The notes: generated by a model not told the origin, from the letters alone. Counted from the first letter of the stretch, positions 1 to 7,604 are shown. The stretch: DNA of 19,081 bases from Hominenteromicrobium gallistercoris (GCA_019119145.1 DWXR01000133.1:1-19081); one strand, 5' to 3'. Numbers and translations are program-made.

Positions 1-590
1 CGGTTTCGCACGGCGCGGCGGCGCTGTTCGGCGTGGCGGCGCTCGTGGTGCTGCTTGTCGCCTGCCGGAAAACGCCGGTCACGGTGGCGAGCGTCAGCGT
101 GTTCGGCGCGACGATGATTCTGCTCTACACGGTCTCGACGCTCTACCATGCGCTGAACGTCAACCGGGCGAAGCGCGTGTTCCGCGTGCTCGACCACTGC
201 ACGATCTACCTGCTGATCGCCGGCACCTATACGCCGATCACGCTCTGCTGCCTCGGCGGCACGGCGGGGCTTGTGCTGCTGTGCGCGGTGTGGGGCGCGG
301 GCGTCCTCGGCATCGTGCTGAACGCCGTCAGCCTCGAGCGGTTCAAGGCCGTCTCGATGGTCTGCTACATCGCGATGGGCTGGGCGGTCGTTTTTGCGAT
401 GGGCACGGTGCTCGAGAAGATGCCGGCGGCCGGGCTGTGGTTCCTGCTGGCGGGCGGCATCGCGTACACGGTCGGCGTCGCCGCGTACGGTTTCGGCAAG
501 AAGATCCCGTACATGCACGCCGTATGGCATCTTTTTGTGCTGCTCGGCAGCGTTCTGCACACGGCGGCGGTTTACACGATCGTCGTTTGA
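1..590 (+). CDS. Hemolysin III / TrhA family membrane protein (5' end outside window)
   Basis: The reading frame is open from base 3 and ends with TGA at 588-590, so the start lies upstream of the window. The visible 195 residues are almost entirely hydrophobic helices separated by short loops. Family signatures seen in order are a Ser-His-Gly near the start (VSHGAA), STLYH, LDHCTIYLLIAGTYTP in the middle, and HAVWHLFVLLGS with a last His near the C-terminus. These conserved Ser, Asp and His residues are the presumed metal site of the PAQR/hemolysin III superfamily. The family was named for a Bacillus cereus haemolysin, but most bacterial members are thought to act in membrane lipid or energy homeostasis, so the name should not be read as toxin activity. 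The promoter of the next gene sits inside its last codons. Family assignment is secure; cellular role is not. Confidence 0.9.
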   Translation, partial: VSHGAAALFGVAALVVLLVACRKTPVTVASVSVFGATMILLYTVSTLYHALNVNRAKRVFRVLDHCTIYLLIAGTYTPITLCCLGGTAGLVLLCAVWGAGVLGIVLNAVSLERFKAVSMVCYIAMGWAVVFAMGTVLEKMPAAGLWFLLAGGIAYTVGVAAYGFGKKIPYMHAVWHLFVLLGSVLHTAAVYTIVV

Positions 591-599
591 GTGTATACT
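571..599 (+). promoter_or_regulatory. Sigma-A-type promoter for the downstream hydrolase
   Basis: TTTACA (571-576) and TATACT (594-599) are separated by exactly 17 bases. The promoter overlaps the 3' end and stop codon of the hemolysin III gene and predicts a transcript start near 606, giving a leader of about 58 nt before the GTG at 664. The same hexamer pair recurs on the minus strand at 2166-2194. Confidence 0.75.
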
Positions 600-663
600 G
601 AATAATGAAAAAGGATACTCTGGAAGATCCGGAAAATCAATCCAACCGAAGGGGCTGAAAACT

Positions 664-1605
664 GTGAGGGCATCCGAATTCACCTTTAATTCCTGTACGG
701 CAAAAAACAAGATTTTCACGCGGCTGTATGAACCGGATACGCCGCCCGTCGCCGTGCTGCAGATCGCGCACGGCATGGCGGAGCACAGCGCGCTGTACAA
801 GCCGTTCTGCGAATACATGGCGCAGCGCGGCATGGTCGTTGCGGTCAACGACCATCTTGGCCACGGGCGGAGCGTCGCCTCGGGCGCGCTGTACGGCCAC
901 TTCGGGGACCGGGGCGGCCTGTACAACGTGGTGGAGGATGTGCGCAACCTGCAGTCGATCCTGCGGGAGAAATACCCCGACCTGCCGTATTTCCTGATGG
1001 GCCACAGCATGGGCTCGTTCGTCGCCCGCGAGTTTGCGGCGGCGTACGGCGCGTCGCTCACGGCGGCCGTGTTCATGGGCACGAGCGCCGGCATCCCGGA
1101 GGGCGTCTGGCGTGCGGAGCGCGCGTATCTCGAGATGCTGAAAAAATCGAAGGGGCCGCGGGCAAAGCTGCCGTACCTCGCGCAGATCGTGACCGGCCCG
1201 TACAACCGGAAGTTCAAGCCGAACCGCACCGATTTCGACTGGGTGACGAGCAAGGAAGAGGAGGTCGACCGCTTCGTGAACGACCCGCTCTGCGGCTTCC
1301 CGCTCACGGTGCAGGGGTACATAGACCTCGGCGCGCTGCTGCACGCCGTCAACACCGACGAATGGTACCGCCGCCTGCCGAAGAAGCTGCCGGTCTACCT
1401 GATCTCCGGCGAGAACGACCCGGTCGGCGGCATGGGCAAGGGCGTGCGGAAGATCGAGAAAAAGCTGCGGGAAACGGGGCACGACGTCACGATGACGCTG
1501 TACCCGCATGTGCGCCACGCGCTCGTCACCGAGGTGAACGCCGACCGCGTTTTCGAGGACGTTTACGCGTTCCTCGCGGCGCACCTGCCGAAAGCCGGGG
1601 AATAA
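664..1605 (+). CDS. Alpha/beta hydrolase, monoacylglycerol lipase / lysophospholipase-like
   Basis: This 313-residue protein has the serine aminopeptidase S33 / monoacylglycerol lipase layout. An oxyanion-hole segment IAHGMAEHS lies near residue 35 and NDHLGHGRS near 63. The nucleophile elbow GHSMGS places the catalytic Ser at about 115, with Asp252 in SGENDPVG and His285 in HVRHA. It probably hydrolyses an ester of a monoglyceride or lysophospholipid in the cytoplasm; the true substrate cannot be read from sequence. The frame is open far upstream into the previous gene, but GTG 664 is the sensible start: GAAGGGG (648-654) is correctly spaced from it and the protein then begins like its family. 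It has no signal peptide. It has its own promoter (571-599) and ends before a strong terminator, so it is probably a single-gene unit. Confidence 0.9.
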   Translation: MRASEFTFNSCTAKNKIFTRLYEPDTPPVAVLQIAHGMAEHSALYKPFCEYMAQRGMVVAVNDHLGHGRSVASGALYGHFGDRGGLYNVVEDVRNLQSILREKYPDLPYFLMGHSMGSFVAREFAAAYGASLTAAVFMGTSAGIPEGVWRAERAYLEMLKKSKGPRAKLPYLAQIVTGPYNRKFKPNRTDFDWVTSKEEEVDRFVNDPLCGFPLTVQGYIDLGALLHAVNTDEWYRRLPKKLPVYLISGENDPVGGMGKGVRKIEKKLRETGHDVTMTLYPHVRHALVTEVNADRVFEDVYAFLAAHLPKAGE

Positions 1606-1625
1606 AAAGGATCCCGCGCAAAGCA

Positions 1626-1669
1626 CAGCAAAAAGGGAACCGGACGGCTGTCCGGTTCCCTTTTTGCTG
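1626..1669. terminator. Bidirectional rho-independent terminator, 20-bp perfect stem
   Basis: Bases 1626-1645 and 1650-1669 form a perfect 20-bp inverted repeat with a 4-nt loop (GGCT). Five A residues on the left arm and five T residues on the right arm lie inside the stem, so it can end transcription from both the hydrolase (plus) and the secreted repeat protein (minus), whose stop codons lie 20 and 8 bases away. Confidence 0.92.
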
Positions 1670-1677
1670 CGCCGCGG

Positions 1678-2133
1678 TCACGGCCGGTGCGCTTCGGGCA
1701 GAATCAGGCTCTGTCCCTCCGTGGGCGCTTGCATCGAAACGACGGCGGACCGGCCCTCCGCCCAGACCGCAGGCGCGTCGACCACCGGCATCGGGATGCG
1801 TTCTGCGACGGCTGTTCCCGCATCGGGCAGGATCAAGCTCTGTCCCTCCGTGGGCGCCTGCGCCGAAACGACGGCGGACCGCCCCTCCGTCCAGACCGCG
1901 GGCGCGTCGTCCACCGGCATCGGGATGCGTTCTGCAACGGCTGCTTCCGCTTCGGGCAGAATCAGATCGGCGCCGGGGGTTGCGTCTGCGGGTACATCCG
2001 CCGGCGCGGCCTGTGGGACGGGGATTGCGTCTGCCGGAACGGGAATCTCAGCGGCGTATGCAGCCGTCGTGCAGGCGGCCGCCAGCACAAGCGCCGACAG
2101 CGCGCACAGGGGTGTTTGAAACCGTTTTTTCAT
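1678..2133 (-). CDS. Secreted repeat-containing protein of unknown function
   Basis: A 151-residue protein starting at ATG 2131-2133, preceded on its strand by AAAGGCGG. An N-terminal Lys-Lys-Arg and hydrophobic stretch ending AYAA near residue 28 look like a signal peptide. A Cys at residue 21 after LAAA is a weaker lipoprotein-type alternative. A Pro/Ala-rich linker (about 29-56) follows, then two tandem 43-residue repeats (57-99 and 100-142) and the first residues of a third that ends at the stop. Each repeat carries LILP, AERIPMPV, DAPAVW, EGRSAVVS and APTEGQS. No enzyme motif or cell-wall anchor is visible and I do not recognise the family. The composition suggests a small extracytoplasmic, possibly disordered, Pro/Ala-rich protein. 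It has its own promoter and terminator. Confidence 0.75.
   Translation of the reverse strand: MKKRFQTPLCALSALVLAAACTTAAYAAEIPVPADAIPVPQAAPADVPADATPGADLILPEAEAAVAERIPMPVDDAPAVWTEGRSAVVSAQAPTEGQSLILPDAGTAVAERIPMPVVDAPAVWAEGRSAVVSMQAPTEGQSLILPEAHRP
1681..1965 (-). repeat. Tandem 129-bp coding repeat (2 copies plus a partial third)
   Basis: Copies lie at 1837-1965 and 1708-1836, with 27 bases of a third at 1681-1707, read on the minus strand. Copies differ at scattered positions, including GA/TT and GC/AT type codon changes, yet stay in frame and of equal length. This points to an older in-frame duplication rather than an assembly artefact. Confidence 0.85.
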
Positions 2134-2165
2134 GGGATGACCGCCTTTCCGTGTTTTATGTATAC

Positions 2166-2194
2166 AGTATACCATGCGCGCGCGGGCGTGTAAA
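2166..2194 (-). promoter_or_regulatory. Sigma-A-type promoter with overlapping GTATAC palindrome
   Basis: On the minus strand TTTACA (2189-2194) and TATACT (2166-2171) are separated by 17 bases, upstream of the secreted repeat protein. The -10 region is part of the near-palindrome GTATACAGTATAC, which could be an operator or may simply reflect the TATA-rich -10. Confidence 0.75.
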
Positions 2195-2285
2195 GGAAGG
2201 GCCCGCCGCGGGAAAGGAAAATTCATAACCGGCCTGTACGCTTCCATATATTGTGCTGTAAGCGCAGAAAGGCAGGCGATTCGTT

Positions 2286-3152
2286 ATGTACGGGGTCGTA
2301 AATCTGAAGCGGTGGCTGCAGACGGCCGCGGCGGCGGTGCTCGCCGTCGGCGCGATCGGCGTATTCGGCGCGCTGCTCACGGTCTTTGCGGCGGGCAGCG
2401 GCGTGCAGGTGCCGGTCATCATGTACCATGCGGTCATCGACGACAGCCGCCGCCTCGGGCAGTACGTGGTCTCCCCGGCGGAGCTCGAAAGCGATTTCGC
2501 GTGGCTGCAGCGAAACGGCTATACGGCGGTGCTTTCCGAGGATCTGATCCGCTACGTCGAGGACGGCACGCCGCTGCCGGAAAAGCCGGTGCTCATCACG
2601 TTCGACGACGGCTACTACAACAACTACCTGTACGCCTACCCCGCGGCCCGGCGGTACGGCATGAAGTTCGTGCTCTCGCCGATCGGGAAGTGCACGGACC
2701 TGTACACGGCGGAGCCGAGCGAAAGCCCGTACTACGCGCACTGCACGTGGGCGATGCTGCGCGAGATGCAGGATTCCGGCATTGTCGAAATCGGCAACCA
2801 CACGTACGATTTGCACAGCTCCGACGGCGCCCGGCTCGGCACGCGGCGGCTGGCTTCGGAGTCGATGGAGGACTACCGCGCGATGCTGAGCGCCGACGTG
2901 CGGCTGGCGCAGGAAAAGGCCGGGCAGAACCTCGGCCGCGCGCCCGTGCTGTTCGCGTATCCGTTCGGCGTCGTCAGCGAGGGCGAGCCGGAGATCATCG
3001 CCTCGCTCGGCTTCTCGGTCACGCTGTCGTGCGAGGCGCGGATCAGCACCGTCACGCGGGACCCGGAAAGCCTGCTGTACCTCGGGCGCTTCCTGCGGCC
3101 CTCGGGCGAGACGAGCGAGGCGTTTTTCGCGCGCACGCTGGGCGCCGTCTGA
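2286..3152 (+). CDS. Membrane-anchored polysaccharide deacetylase (NodB domain)
   Basis: The protein has 288 residues. One N-terminal transmembrane segment (about 12-36) is followed by a carbohydrate esterase 4 / NodB domain: VIMYHAV at 44-50, the catalytic and metal-binding TFDDG at 105-109 (Asp107, Asp108), metal ligands His172 and His177 in NHTYDLH, and AYPFG in the C-terminal third. Such enzymes remove N-acetyl groups from peptidoglycan or other cell-surface sugars outside the membrane. The very short N-terminal cytoplasmic part and single helix imply an extracellular, tethered catalytic domain. ATG 2286 follows an AAAGGCAGG-like sequence at a rather long distance; a weak TATATT-like element lies near 2248 but I do not assign a promoter. 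Its neighbour is a second cell-wall enzyme, which supports a role in wall or spore-cortex modification. Confidence 0.9.
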   Translation: MYGVVNLKRWLQTAAAAVLAVGAIGVFGALLTVFAAGSGVQVPVIMYHAVIDDSRRLGQYVVSPAELESDFAWLQRNGYTAVLSEDLIRYVEDGTPLPEKPVLITFDDGYYNNYLYAYPAARRYGMKFVLSPIGKCTDLYTAEPSESPYYAHCTWAMLREMQDSGIVEIGNHTYDLHSSDGARLGTRRLASESMEDYRAMLSADVRLAQEKAGQNLGRAPVLFAYPFGVVSEGEPEIIASLGFSVTLSCEARISTVTRDPESLLYLGRFLRPSGETSEAFFARTLGAV

Positions 3153-3160
3153 GCGCGCGG

Positions 3161-3176
3161 CGGCCCGGGCCGTTTT
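3161..3176 (+). terminator. Possible weak terminator
   Basis: A GC-rich self-complementary block (3161-3172, CGGCCCGGGCCG) is followed by TTTT. It lies just after the deacetylase stop. The stem is short and the T run interrupted, so partial read-through into the amidase gene is likely. Confidence 0.35.
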
Positions 3177-3214
3177 CCCTGTAATCTTTTTCACAGAAAG
3201 GCGTGGTGACGCAT

Positions 3215-3754
3215 ATGCCGTCCATTTATCTGAGCCCATCCCTGCAGCCCTACAACAAATACGTCACGACCGGCGACGAGCAGTACTGGATGAACGTCAT
3301 CGCGGACGATATGGTGCCGATCCTCGAGCAAAACGGCATCGCGGTCTCGCGCAACACGCCGGGCATGACGCTCGGGCAGGCGATCCGCGAGTCGAACGCC
3401 GGGGATTACGACCTGCACCTCGCGCTGCACTCGAACGCCGCGCCGGAGAGCCTCTCCGGCAAGCTGCGCGGGCCGGACGTCTACTATTACCCCTACAGCA
3501 CCGCGGGCAAGCGCGCCGCGGACATCATCGCCGACAACCTGCGCAGCATCTATCCCGACCCCGACCTCGTCAACACGGTCGCGACGACGAAGCTCGCGGA
3601 GATCACGAAGACGAACGCGCCCGCGGTGCTCGTCGAGATCGCCTACCACGACAACGTGCAGGATGAGGCGTGGATCCGCGAGAATACGGCGCTGATCGCC
3701 CGGAACCTCGCGATGTCCGTCTGCGCGTATTTCGGCATGGACTGCAAGCTGTGA
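3215..3754 (+). CDS. N-acetylmuramoyl-L-alanine amidase-like protein (Amidase_3 fold)
   Basis: A 179-residue protein consisting of little more than one Amidase_3-type domain. Visible conserved parts are GDEQYW with Glu22, the zinc-binding HSNA at 72-75, and VEIAYHDN with the catalytic Glu141. The usual first zinc ligand motif (DPGHGG) is replaced by SPSLQ at 7-11, a variation I associate with a group of short clostridial homologues. The predicted role is cleavage of the amide bond between muramic acid and the stem peptide, but altered metal binding is possible. No signal peptide is present, which is typical of some spore or mother-cell wall enzymes. Start choice: GTG codons at 3203 and 3206 are in frame, but ATG 3215 has GGTGA five bases upstream. 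The stop overlaps the start of the symporter. Confidence 0.8.
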   Translation: MPSIYLSPSLQPYNKYVTTGDEQYWMNVIADDMVPILEQNGIAVSRNTPGMTLGQAIRESNAGDYDLHLALHSNAAPESLSGKLRGPDVYYYPYSTAGKRAADIIADNLRSIYPDPDLVNTVATTKLAEITKTNAPAVLVEIAYHDNVQDEAWIRENTALIARNLAMSVCAYFGMDCKL

Positions 3755-5064
3755 GTTTTGTCCGCACCGCGCTCTGGGGGCCGCATGTCCTGCTGCTGAT
3801 TCTGGCGGCCGGCGTGTGGTTCACGCTGCGCGGAGGATTCATGCAGCTGTGGAAGCTGCCGCGCATGGCGGCCGGCGCGCTGCGCGGCCGGCGGGCGGAC
3901 GGGGGGAAGATCTCGCCGTTTCAGGCGCTCTCGGCGTCACTGGCCGGCTCGCTCGGCACCGGGAACATCATCGGCGTCGCGGCGGCGCTGACGGCCGGCG
4001 GGCCGGGCGCGGTCGTGTGGATGTGGATCTCGGCCTTCTTCGGCATGATGACCGTCTACGCGGAGGGCGTGCTCGCGGCGAAATTCGCCACCGGCGAAGC
4101 GCCCGGCGCGATCGGCTACGTCCGGCGGGCGCTCGGCAAACACGCCGCGAAGCTCTACGCCGCGGGCTGCGTGCTCTCGGCGCTCGGCATGGGCACGATG
4201 GCGCAGACCGGCGCGGTCTCGGCGGCGCTCGGCGCCGTCGGCGTGCCGCCGTGGGCGGCGGGGCTCCTCACGGCAGTCCTGCTCGTGCTCTGCGTGCGCG
4301 GCGGCCTGCAGAAGGCCGTGCGCGTCACCGAAAAGCTCGTGCCGTTCATGGCGGGGCTGTTCCTGCTCGCCTGCGGGGCGGTGCTCGCGCTGCGCGCCGC
4401 ATATATCCCCGCGGCGATTCAGACCATGGTGCGCGAGGCGTTTTCCCTGCGCGCCGTGGGCGGCGGCGCGGTCGGCATGGCGACCGCGATGCGCGTCGGC
4501 GTCTCCCGCGGCGTGTTCACAAACGAGGCCGGGCTCGGCAGCGGCACGTTCGCGCTTGCGGCGGCGTCCGGCAAAACGCCGGCGCAGATCGGCACGCTCG
4601 GTGCGCTGCAGGTGTTCATCGACACGATCGTGATGTGCACGGTCACGGCGCTGTGCCTGCTGGTCTCCCCGGCCGCGGGCGACGGCGCCGCGCAGACGCT
4701 CGCTTCCTTCTCCGCGGTGCTCGGCGGCGCGGGCCGCGCGGCGGTGTCGGTCTCGATGGCGCTCTTCGCCTTTGCGACCGTCGTCGCGTGGAGCTGCTAC
4801 GGCATGGACGCGCTGCGCTTCCTCGCACCCGCAGCCGGCGCGGCCGGGCGGCGCATCTACGTGTTTTTCGCCGCGGTCTCGTGCTTTCTCGGCTGCATCC
4901 TGCCGTTTACCGGCGTGCTCTCCTTCTGCGACGCCTTCAACGGCGTCATGGCCATCCCGAATATCCTGTCGCTGTTTCTGCTTTCCGGCCGGGTCTTCGG
5001 CGATGCGGCGGAGGAAAAGCGAAAATCCTCATCGTATTTTCATACGAAATGCGAAAAAGTATAG
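3751..5064 (+). CDS. Sodium:alanine/glycine symporter (AGCS family)
   Basis: A 437-residue polytopic membrane protein of the alanine/glycine:cation symporter family. Family features are the N-terminal GGFMQLWKLP, the long ISPFQALSASLAGSLGTGNI-type block near residue 55-73, the GGPGAVVWMW signature at 83-92, and the NEAGLGSG loop near residue 260. About ten hydrophobic helices can be followed. The expected function is sodium-driven uptake of alanine or glycine. The frame is open further upstream inside the amidase gene, but GTG 3751 overlaps the amidase TGA as GTGA and fits translational coupling; there is no good independent SD. Coupling to an enzyme that frees L-alanine-containing peptides makes a salvage role attractive, but that is inference. 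Confidence 0.9.
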   Translation: MSFVRTALWGPHVLLLILAAGVWFTLRGGFMQLWKLPRMAAGALRGRRADGGKISPFQALSASLAGSLGTGNIIGVAAALTAGGPGAVVWMWISAFFGMMTVYAEGVLAAKFATGEAPGAIGYVRRALGKHAAKLYAAGCVLSALGMGTMAQTGAVSAALGAVGVPPWAAGLLTAVLLVLCVRGGLQKAVRVTEKLVPFMAGLFLLACGAVLALRAAYIPAAIQTMVREAFSLRAVGGGAVGMATAMRVGVSRGVFTNEAGLGSGTFALAAASGKTPAQIGTLGALQVFIDTIVMCTVTALCLLVSPAAGDGAAQTLASFSAVLGGAGRAAVSVSMALFAFATVVAWSCYGMDALRFLAPAAGAAGRRIYVFFAAVSCFLGCILPFTGVLSFCDAFNGVMAIPNILSLFLLSGRVFGDAAEEKRKSSSYFHTKCEKV

Positions 5065-5070
5065 ATTTTT

Positions 5071-5119
5071 TTGGAATAAGATGATAGAATAGAGATAATC
5101 CGCAGACGGTCGTCTGTGG
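5071..5119 (+). promoter_or_regulatory. Promoter of the darA-holB-ricT operon, with hairpin at the transcript start
   Basis: TTGGAA (5071-5076) and GATAAT (5094-5099) have a 17-bp spacer. The predicted start near 5106 falls in an inverted repeat (5100-5108 and 5111-5119, core CAGACG/CGTCTG) that could be an operator or a 5' mRNA hairpin. The region is strikingly AT-rich for this genome. A strong SD (AAGGAGG) then precedes the ATG at 5169. Confidence 0.6.
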
Positions 5120-5168
5120 GTAAACAGACAAATTGGGCGCAGCCTAAAAATAGAAGGAGGCAATATCC

Positions 5169-5492
5169 ATGAAATTGATTCTTGCAATCGTCAGCAACGA
5201 CGACAGCGGCGCGGTTTCCTCCGCGCTGACCAGAGGCGGCTTCTCCGTTACGAAGCTCGCGACGACCGGCGGCTTCCTGATGGCCGGCAACACGACGTTC
5301 ATTTCCGGCGTCGAGGACGATAAGGTGGACGAGGTGATCGCGGTCATCGCGAAGCACTCCAGCCGCAGAACGCAGATCGTCCCGAGCACCTCCACGATGG
5401 ACGTGGGCATGTATTCCTCGTTCCCGGTCGAGGTCACGGTGGGCGGCTCCACGATCTTCGTGCTGAATGTCGACCGCTTCGAGAAGGTCTAA
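5169..5492 (+). CDS. darA: Cyclic-di-AMP receptor protein, PII-like (DarA/PstA, YaaQ family)
   Basis: This 107-residue protein matches the full length of the YaaQ/DarA/PstA family. It shows the start MKLILAIVSNDD, a flexible GGFSVTKLATTGGFL segment near residues 23-37, GNTTFISGVEDDKV near 40-53, and the C-terminal FVLNVDRFEKV. DarA proteins are PII-like trimers in the cytoplasm that bind the second messenger c-di-AMP at subunit interfaces. Their downstream partner is not settled. The gene directly precedes holB, as in Bacillus subtilis, where yaaQ lies upstream of yaaR-holB-yaaT. There is no yaaR between them here. Start codon and SD are unambiguous and the promoter lies at 5071-5099. Confidence 0.93.
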   Translation: MKLILAIVSNDDSGAVSSALTRGGFSVTKLATTGGFLMAGNTTFISGVEDDKVDEVIAVIAKHSSRRTQIVPSTSTMDVGMYSSFPVEVTVGGSTIFVLNVDRFEKV

Positions 5493-6485
5493 ATGCAGTT
5501 TGGTGACTTTGTCGGCAATGCGGCGCTGAAATCCGCGCTTTCGGGCGCGTTTTCCCGCCGCAGGCTGCCGCATGCGATTCTGCTCGCGGGCGAGGCGGGG
5601 CTCGGCAAGCGCACGCTCGCCCGGCAGGTCGCGCGCGCCGTGGTCTGCCGCTGCGCGGACCGCGAGGCGGCGCCGTGCGGCGTCTGCCCGGCCTGCATCC
5701 GTTCGGCCGCCGGGTCGCATCCGGATATCCGCGCCATCACCGGCAGCGGCGCGTCGAATTCGATCAGCGCCGAATCGGTGGAGCAGGTGATCTCGGACGC
5801 GTACAAGCGCCCCGAGGAGGCCGACGCGCGCGTCTACCTGTTCTTTATCGAGAACGGGATCTCGGACGCGGCGCAGAACAAGCTCTTAAAGCTCATAGAA
5901 GAACCGCCGCCCGGCGTGATTTTTATCTTCACGGCCCCGTCGGCGGATCTTTTGCTGCCCACAATCCGCTCGCGCGTGCAGACCTTCGCGGTGCATGCGC
6001 CGTCGGAGCGGGAAGCGGCGGCATACGTCGCGCAGAAAACCGGCGTTTCCGAACAGGAAGCGCTCGCGCTCGCCGCGCTGCACCGCGGCAACATCGGCCG
6101 CATGTTATCGGACGGCGAAAACGGCCGTGCGGCAAAGGCGGCGCAGCTCGCGCAGGACGTGGCGCTGGCCCTCTGCGAGGGCACCGAGCACGACCTGCTC
6201 GCGGCCTCGGCGCCGCTCATCAAGGACAAGCCGCTCTTTACGGAGACGGCGGAGCGCATCGAGCTGCTGTTCCGCGACGCGTGCATGCTGAAAAACAACG
6301 TGCAGGCCGTGTCCGCCGCGACGGCCGACGTCGCGCAGCGCCTGAGCCGCCGGCTTTCGCTCCGGCAGCTGATGGACCTGTGCGCGCTGACCGCGCGGTA
6401 CGCGGGCTACGTGAAGCGCAACGCGAACATGGCGCTGCTCGTCACGGCCTTCTGCGCGAAAATGAGAGAAACCGCGGGCCGATAA
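5493..6485 (+). CDS. holB: DNA polymerase III subunit delta prime
   Basis: The protein has 330 residues and belongs to the AAA+ clamp-loader family. Its ATG follows the darA stop with no gap, indicating coupled translation. It has a P-loop GEAGLGKR at 33-40, a cysteine-rich zinc module (Cys52/54, 62, 65, 68), NKLLKLIEEPPPG near residues 130-142 and the TIRSRVQTF sensor segment. Delta-prime is a rigid part of the clamp loader that places the beta clamp on DNA. The sensor motif normally reads SRC; here it is SRV. The Walker B region (VYLFFIENG) is degenerate, as is common in delta-prime subunits that do not hydrolyse ATP. The place between darA and ricT is the conserved Bacillota arrangement. 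Confidence 0.92.
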   Translation: MQFGDFVGNAALKSALSGAFSRRRLPHAILLAGEAGLGKRTLARQVARAVVCRCADREAAPCGVCPACIRSAAGSHPDIRAITGSGASNSISAESVEQVISDAYKRPEEADARVYLFFIENGISDAAQNKLLKLIEEPPPGVIFIFTAPSADLLLPTIRSRVQTFAVHAPSEREAAAYVAQKTGVSEQEALALAALHRGNIGRMLSDGENGRAAKAAQLAQDVALALCEGTEHDLLAASAPLIKDKPLFTETAERIELLFRDACMLKNNVQAVSAATADVAQRLSRRLSLRQLMDLCALTARYAGYVKRNANMALLVTAFCAKMRETAGR

Positions 6486-6516
6486 AGCCCGCTTTGCGAT
6501 ATAAAGGAGGACTGAC

Positions 6517-7383
6517 ATGGCCGAAGTGATCGGAGTCAGATTCAAAAACATGGGCAAGGTCTACTACTTTGACCCGAACGGCGGAAAGCTCGCCGCCGGC
6601 GACCGCGTGGTTGTGGAGACCTCCCGCGGCGTCGAGTGCGGCGAGGTGGCGATGGCGAACCGCGACGTCGCGGACGACACCATCGTGCAGCCGCTCAAAA
6701 AGGTGATCCGCAAGGCGACGAAGGAGGACCTGCGCCGCGTGGCGGAAAATGAGATCAAGGCCAAAAACGCCTTTGTGCAGTGCGAAAAGAAGATTGCGGA
6801 GCGCGGGCTCGAGATGAAGCTCGTCGACGTGGAGTACACGTTCGACAACAGCAAGATCCTGTTCTACTTCACGGCGGACGGCCGCGTGGACTTCCGCGAG
6901 CTCGTCAAGGACCTCGCGGGCATGTTCCGCACGCGCATCGAGCTGCGCCAGATCGGCGTGCGCGACGAGGCGAAGATGGTCGGCGGGCTCGGCATCTGCG
7001 GCAGGCCGTTCTGCTGCAGCACCTTCCTCAACGGCTTCCAGCCGGTGTCCATCAAGATGGCGAAGGAGCAGGGGCTTTCGCTGAACCCGGTGAAGATCTC
7101 CGGCACCTGCGGCCGCCTGATGTGCTGCCTGAAATACGAGCAGGAGGCGTACCTCGACCTGCTGCGCACCACGCCGAAGGTCAACGCGGTCGTCTCCACG
7201 CCGGACGGCAAGGGCGTCGTCATCGACCAGAACCTGCTGACCGGCAAGCTGACCGTGCGGCTCGACAAAAATCCGGACGCCGCGCCGGGCGTCTACAAGG
7301 TCAAGGACGTGCGCGTGATCCGCGACGGGCAGATCAAGCTGAACAAAAAGGAGATCGAGGCGTTCAAGAAGCTCGAAAAGTGA
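6517..7383 (+). CDS. ricT: PSP1-domain protein RicT (YaaT)
   Basis: The protein has 288 residues and the PSP1 C-terminal domain of RicT/YaaT. All hallmark cysteines are visible: GICGRPFCC (Cys161, 166, 167) and GTCGRLMCC (Cys198, 203, 204), plus Cys41 near the N-terminus. In Bacillus subtilis RicT works with RicA (YmcA) and RicF (YlbF) in a complex that carries [4Fe-4S] clusters and affects mRNA maturation by RNase Y, sporulation, competence and biofilm formation. AAAGGAGG precedes ATG 6517. It lies 31 bases after holB and is followed by a terminator, so it appears to close the operon. RicA and RicF are not in this window. Confidence 0.92.
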   Translation: MAEVIGVRFKNMGKVYYFDPNGGKLAAGDRVVVETSRGVECGEVAMANRDVADDTIVQPLKKVIRKATKEDLRRVAENEIKAKNAFVQCEKKIAERGLEMKLVDVEYTFDNSKILFYFTADGRVDFRELVKDLAGMFRTRIELRQIGVRDEAKMVGGLGICGRPFCCSTFLNGFQPVSIKMAKEQGLSLNPVKISGTCGRLMCCLKYEQEAYLDLLRTTPKVNAVVSTPDGKGVVIDQNLLTGKLTVRLDKNPDAAPGVYKVKDVRVIRDGQIKLNKKEIEAFKKLEK

Positions 7384-7406
7384 CCGAAGAAATACGGACC
7401 GGAAAC

Positions 7407-7454
7407 GGCCGGGGGACGGCAGCCGCAGGGCGCGCGCGTCTGCCCGGCCTTTTT
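7407..7454 (+). terminator. Rho-independent terminator after ricT
   Basis: Outer stem arms GGCCGGG (7407-7413) and CCCGGCC (7443-7449) enclose a GC-rich inner region with further pairing (GGCAG/CTGCC) and are followed by five T residues (7450-7454). It ends the darA-holB-ricT transcript. Confidence 0.7.
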
Positions 7455-7604
7455 GCGCGCCGGGTGCGGCGGGCGTGCGTCGGCGGCGTATTCGGGCGTG
7501 CAGCCGGCGCTTTCGGCGCTGCGGGCATGGCGCGCTTTCGGGTGTGCGCGCGGTGAAAAACCGATAAAATTTGCCGCGCACAGCGGTTTGGAAACAATTT
7601 GTCC
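7455..7604. other. Gene-free GC-rich spacer between ricT and the ferredoxin gene
   Basis: No convincing coding frame lies here. There are several inverted repeats, the clearest being TGTGCGCG (7543-7550) with CGCGCACA (7575-7582), and overlapping AAACCG/CGGTTT arms. The second half becomes AT-rich toward the ferredoxin promoter. I see no known riboswitch signature. Confidence 0.5.

Noticed and set aside
605..658. An 18-codon upstream frame (ATG 605 to TGA 658) ahead of the hydrolase, possibly a leader peptide.
   Set aside because: It starts at about the predicted transcript start and has no SD, so translation is unlikely.
1681..1965. Repeated units that could be taken for a CRISPR array.
   Set aside because: The 129-bp units are in frame, directly adjacent without spacers, and code for a repeat protein.
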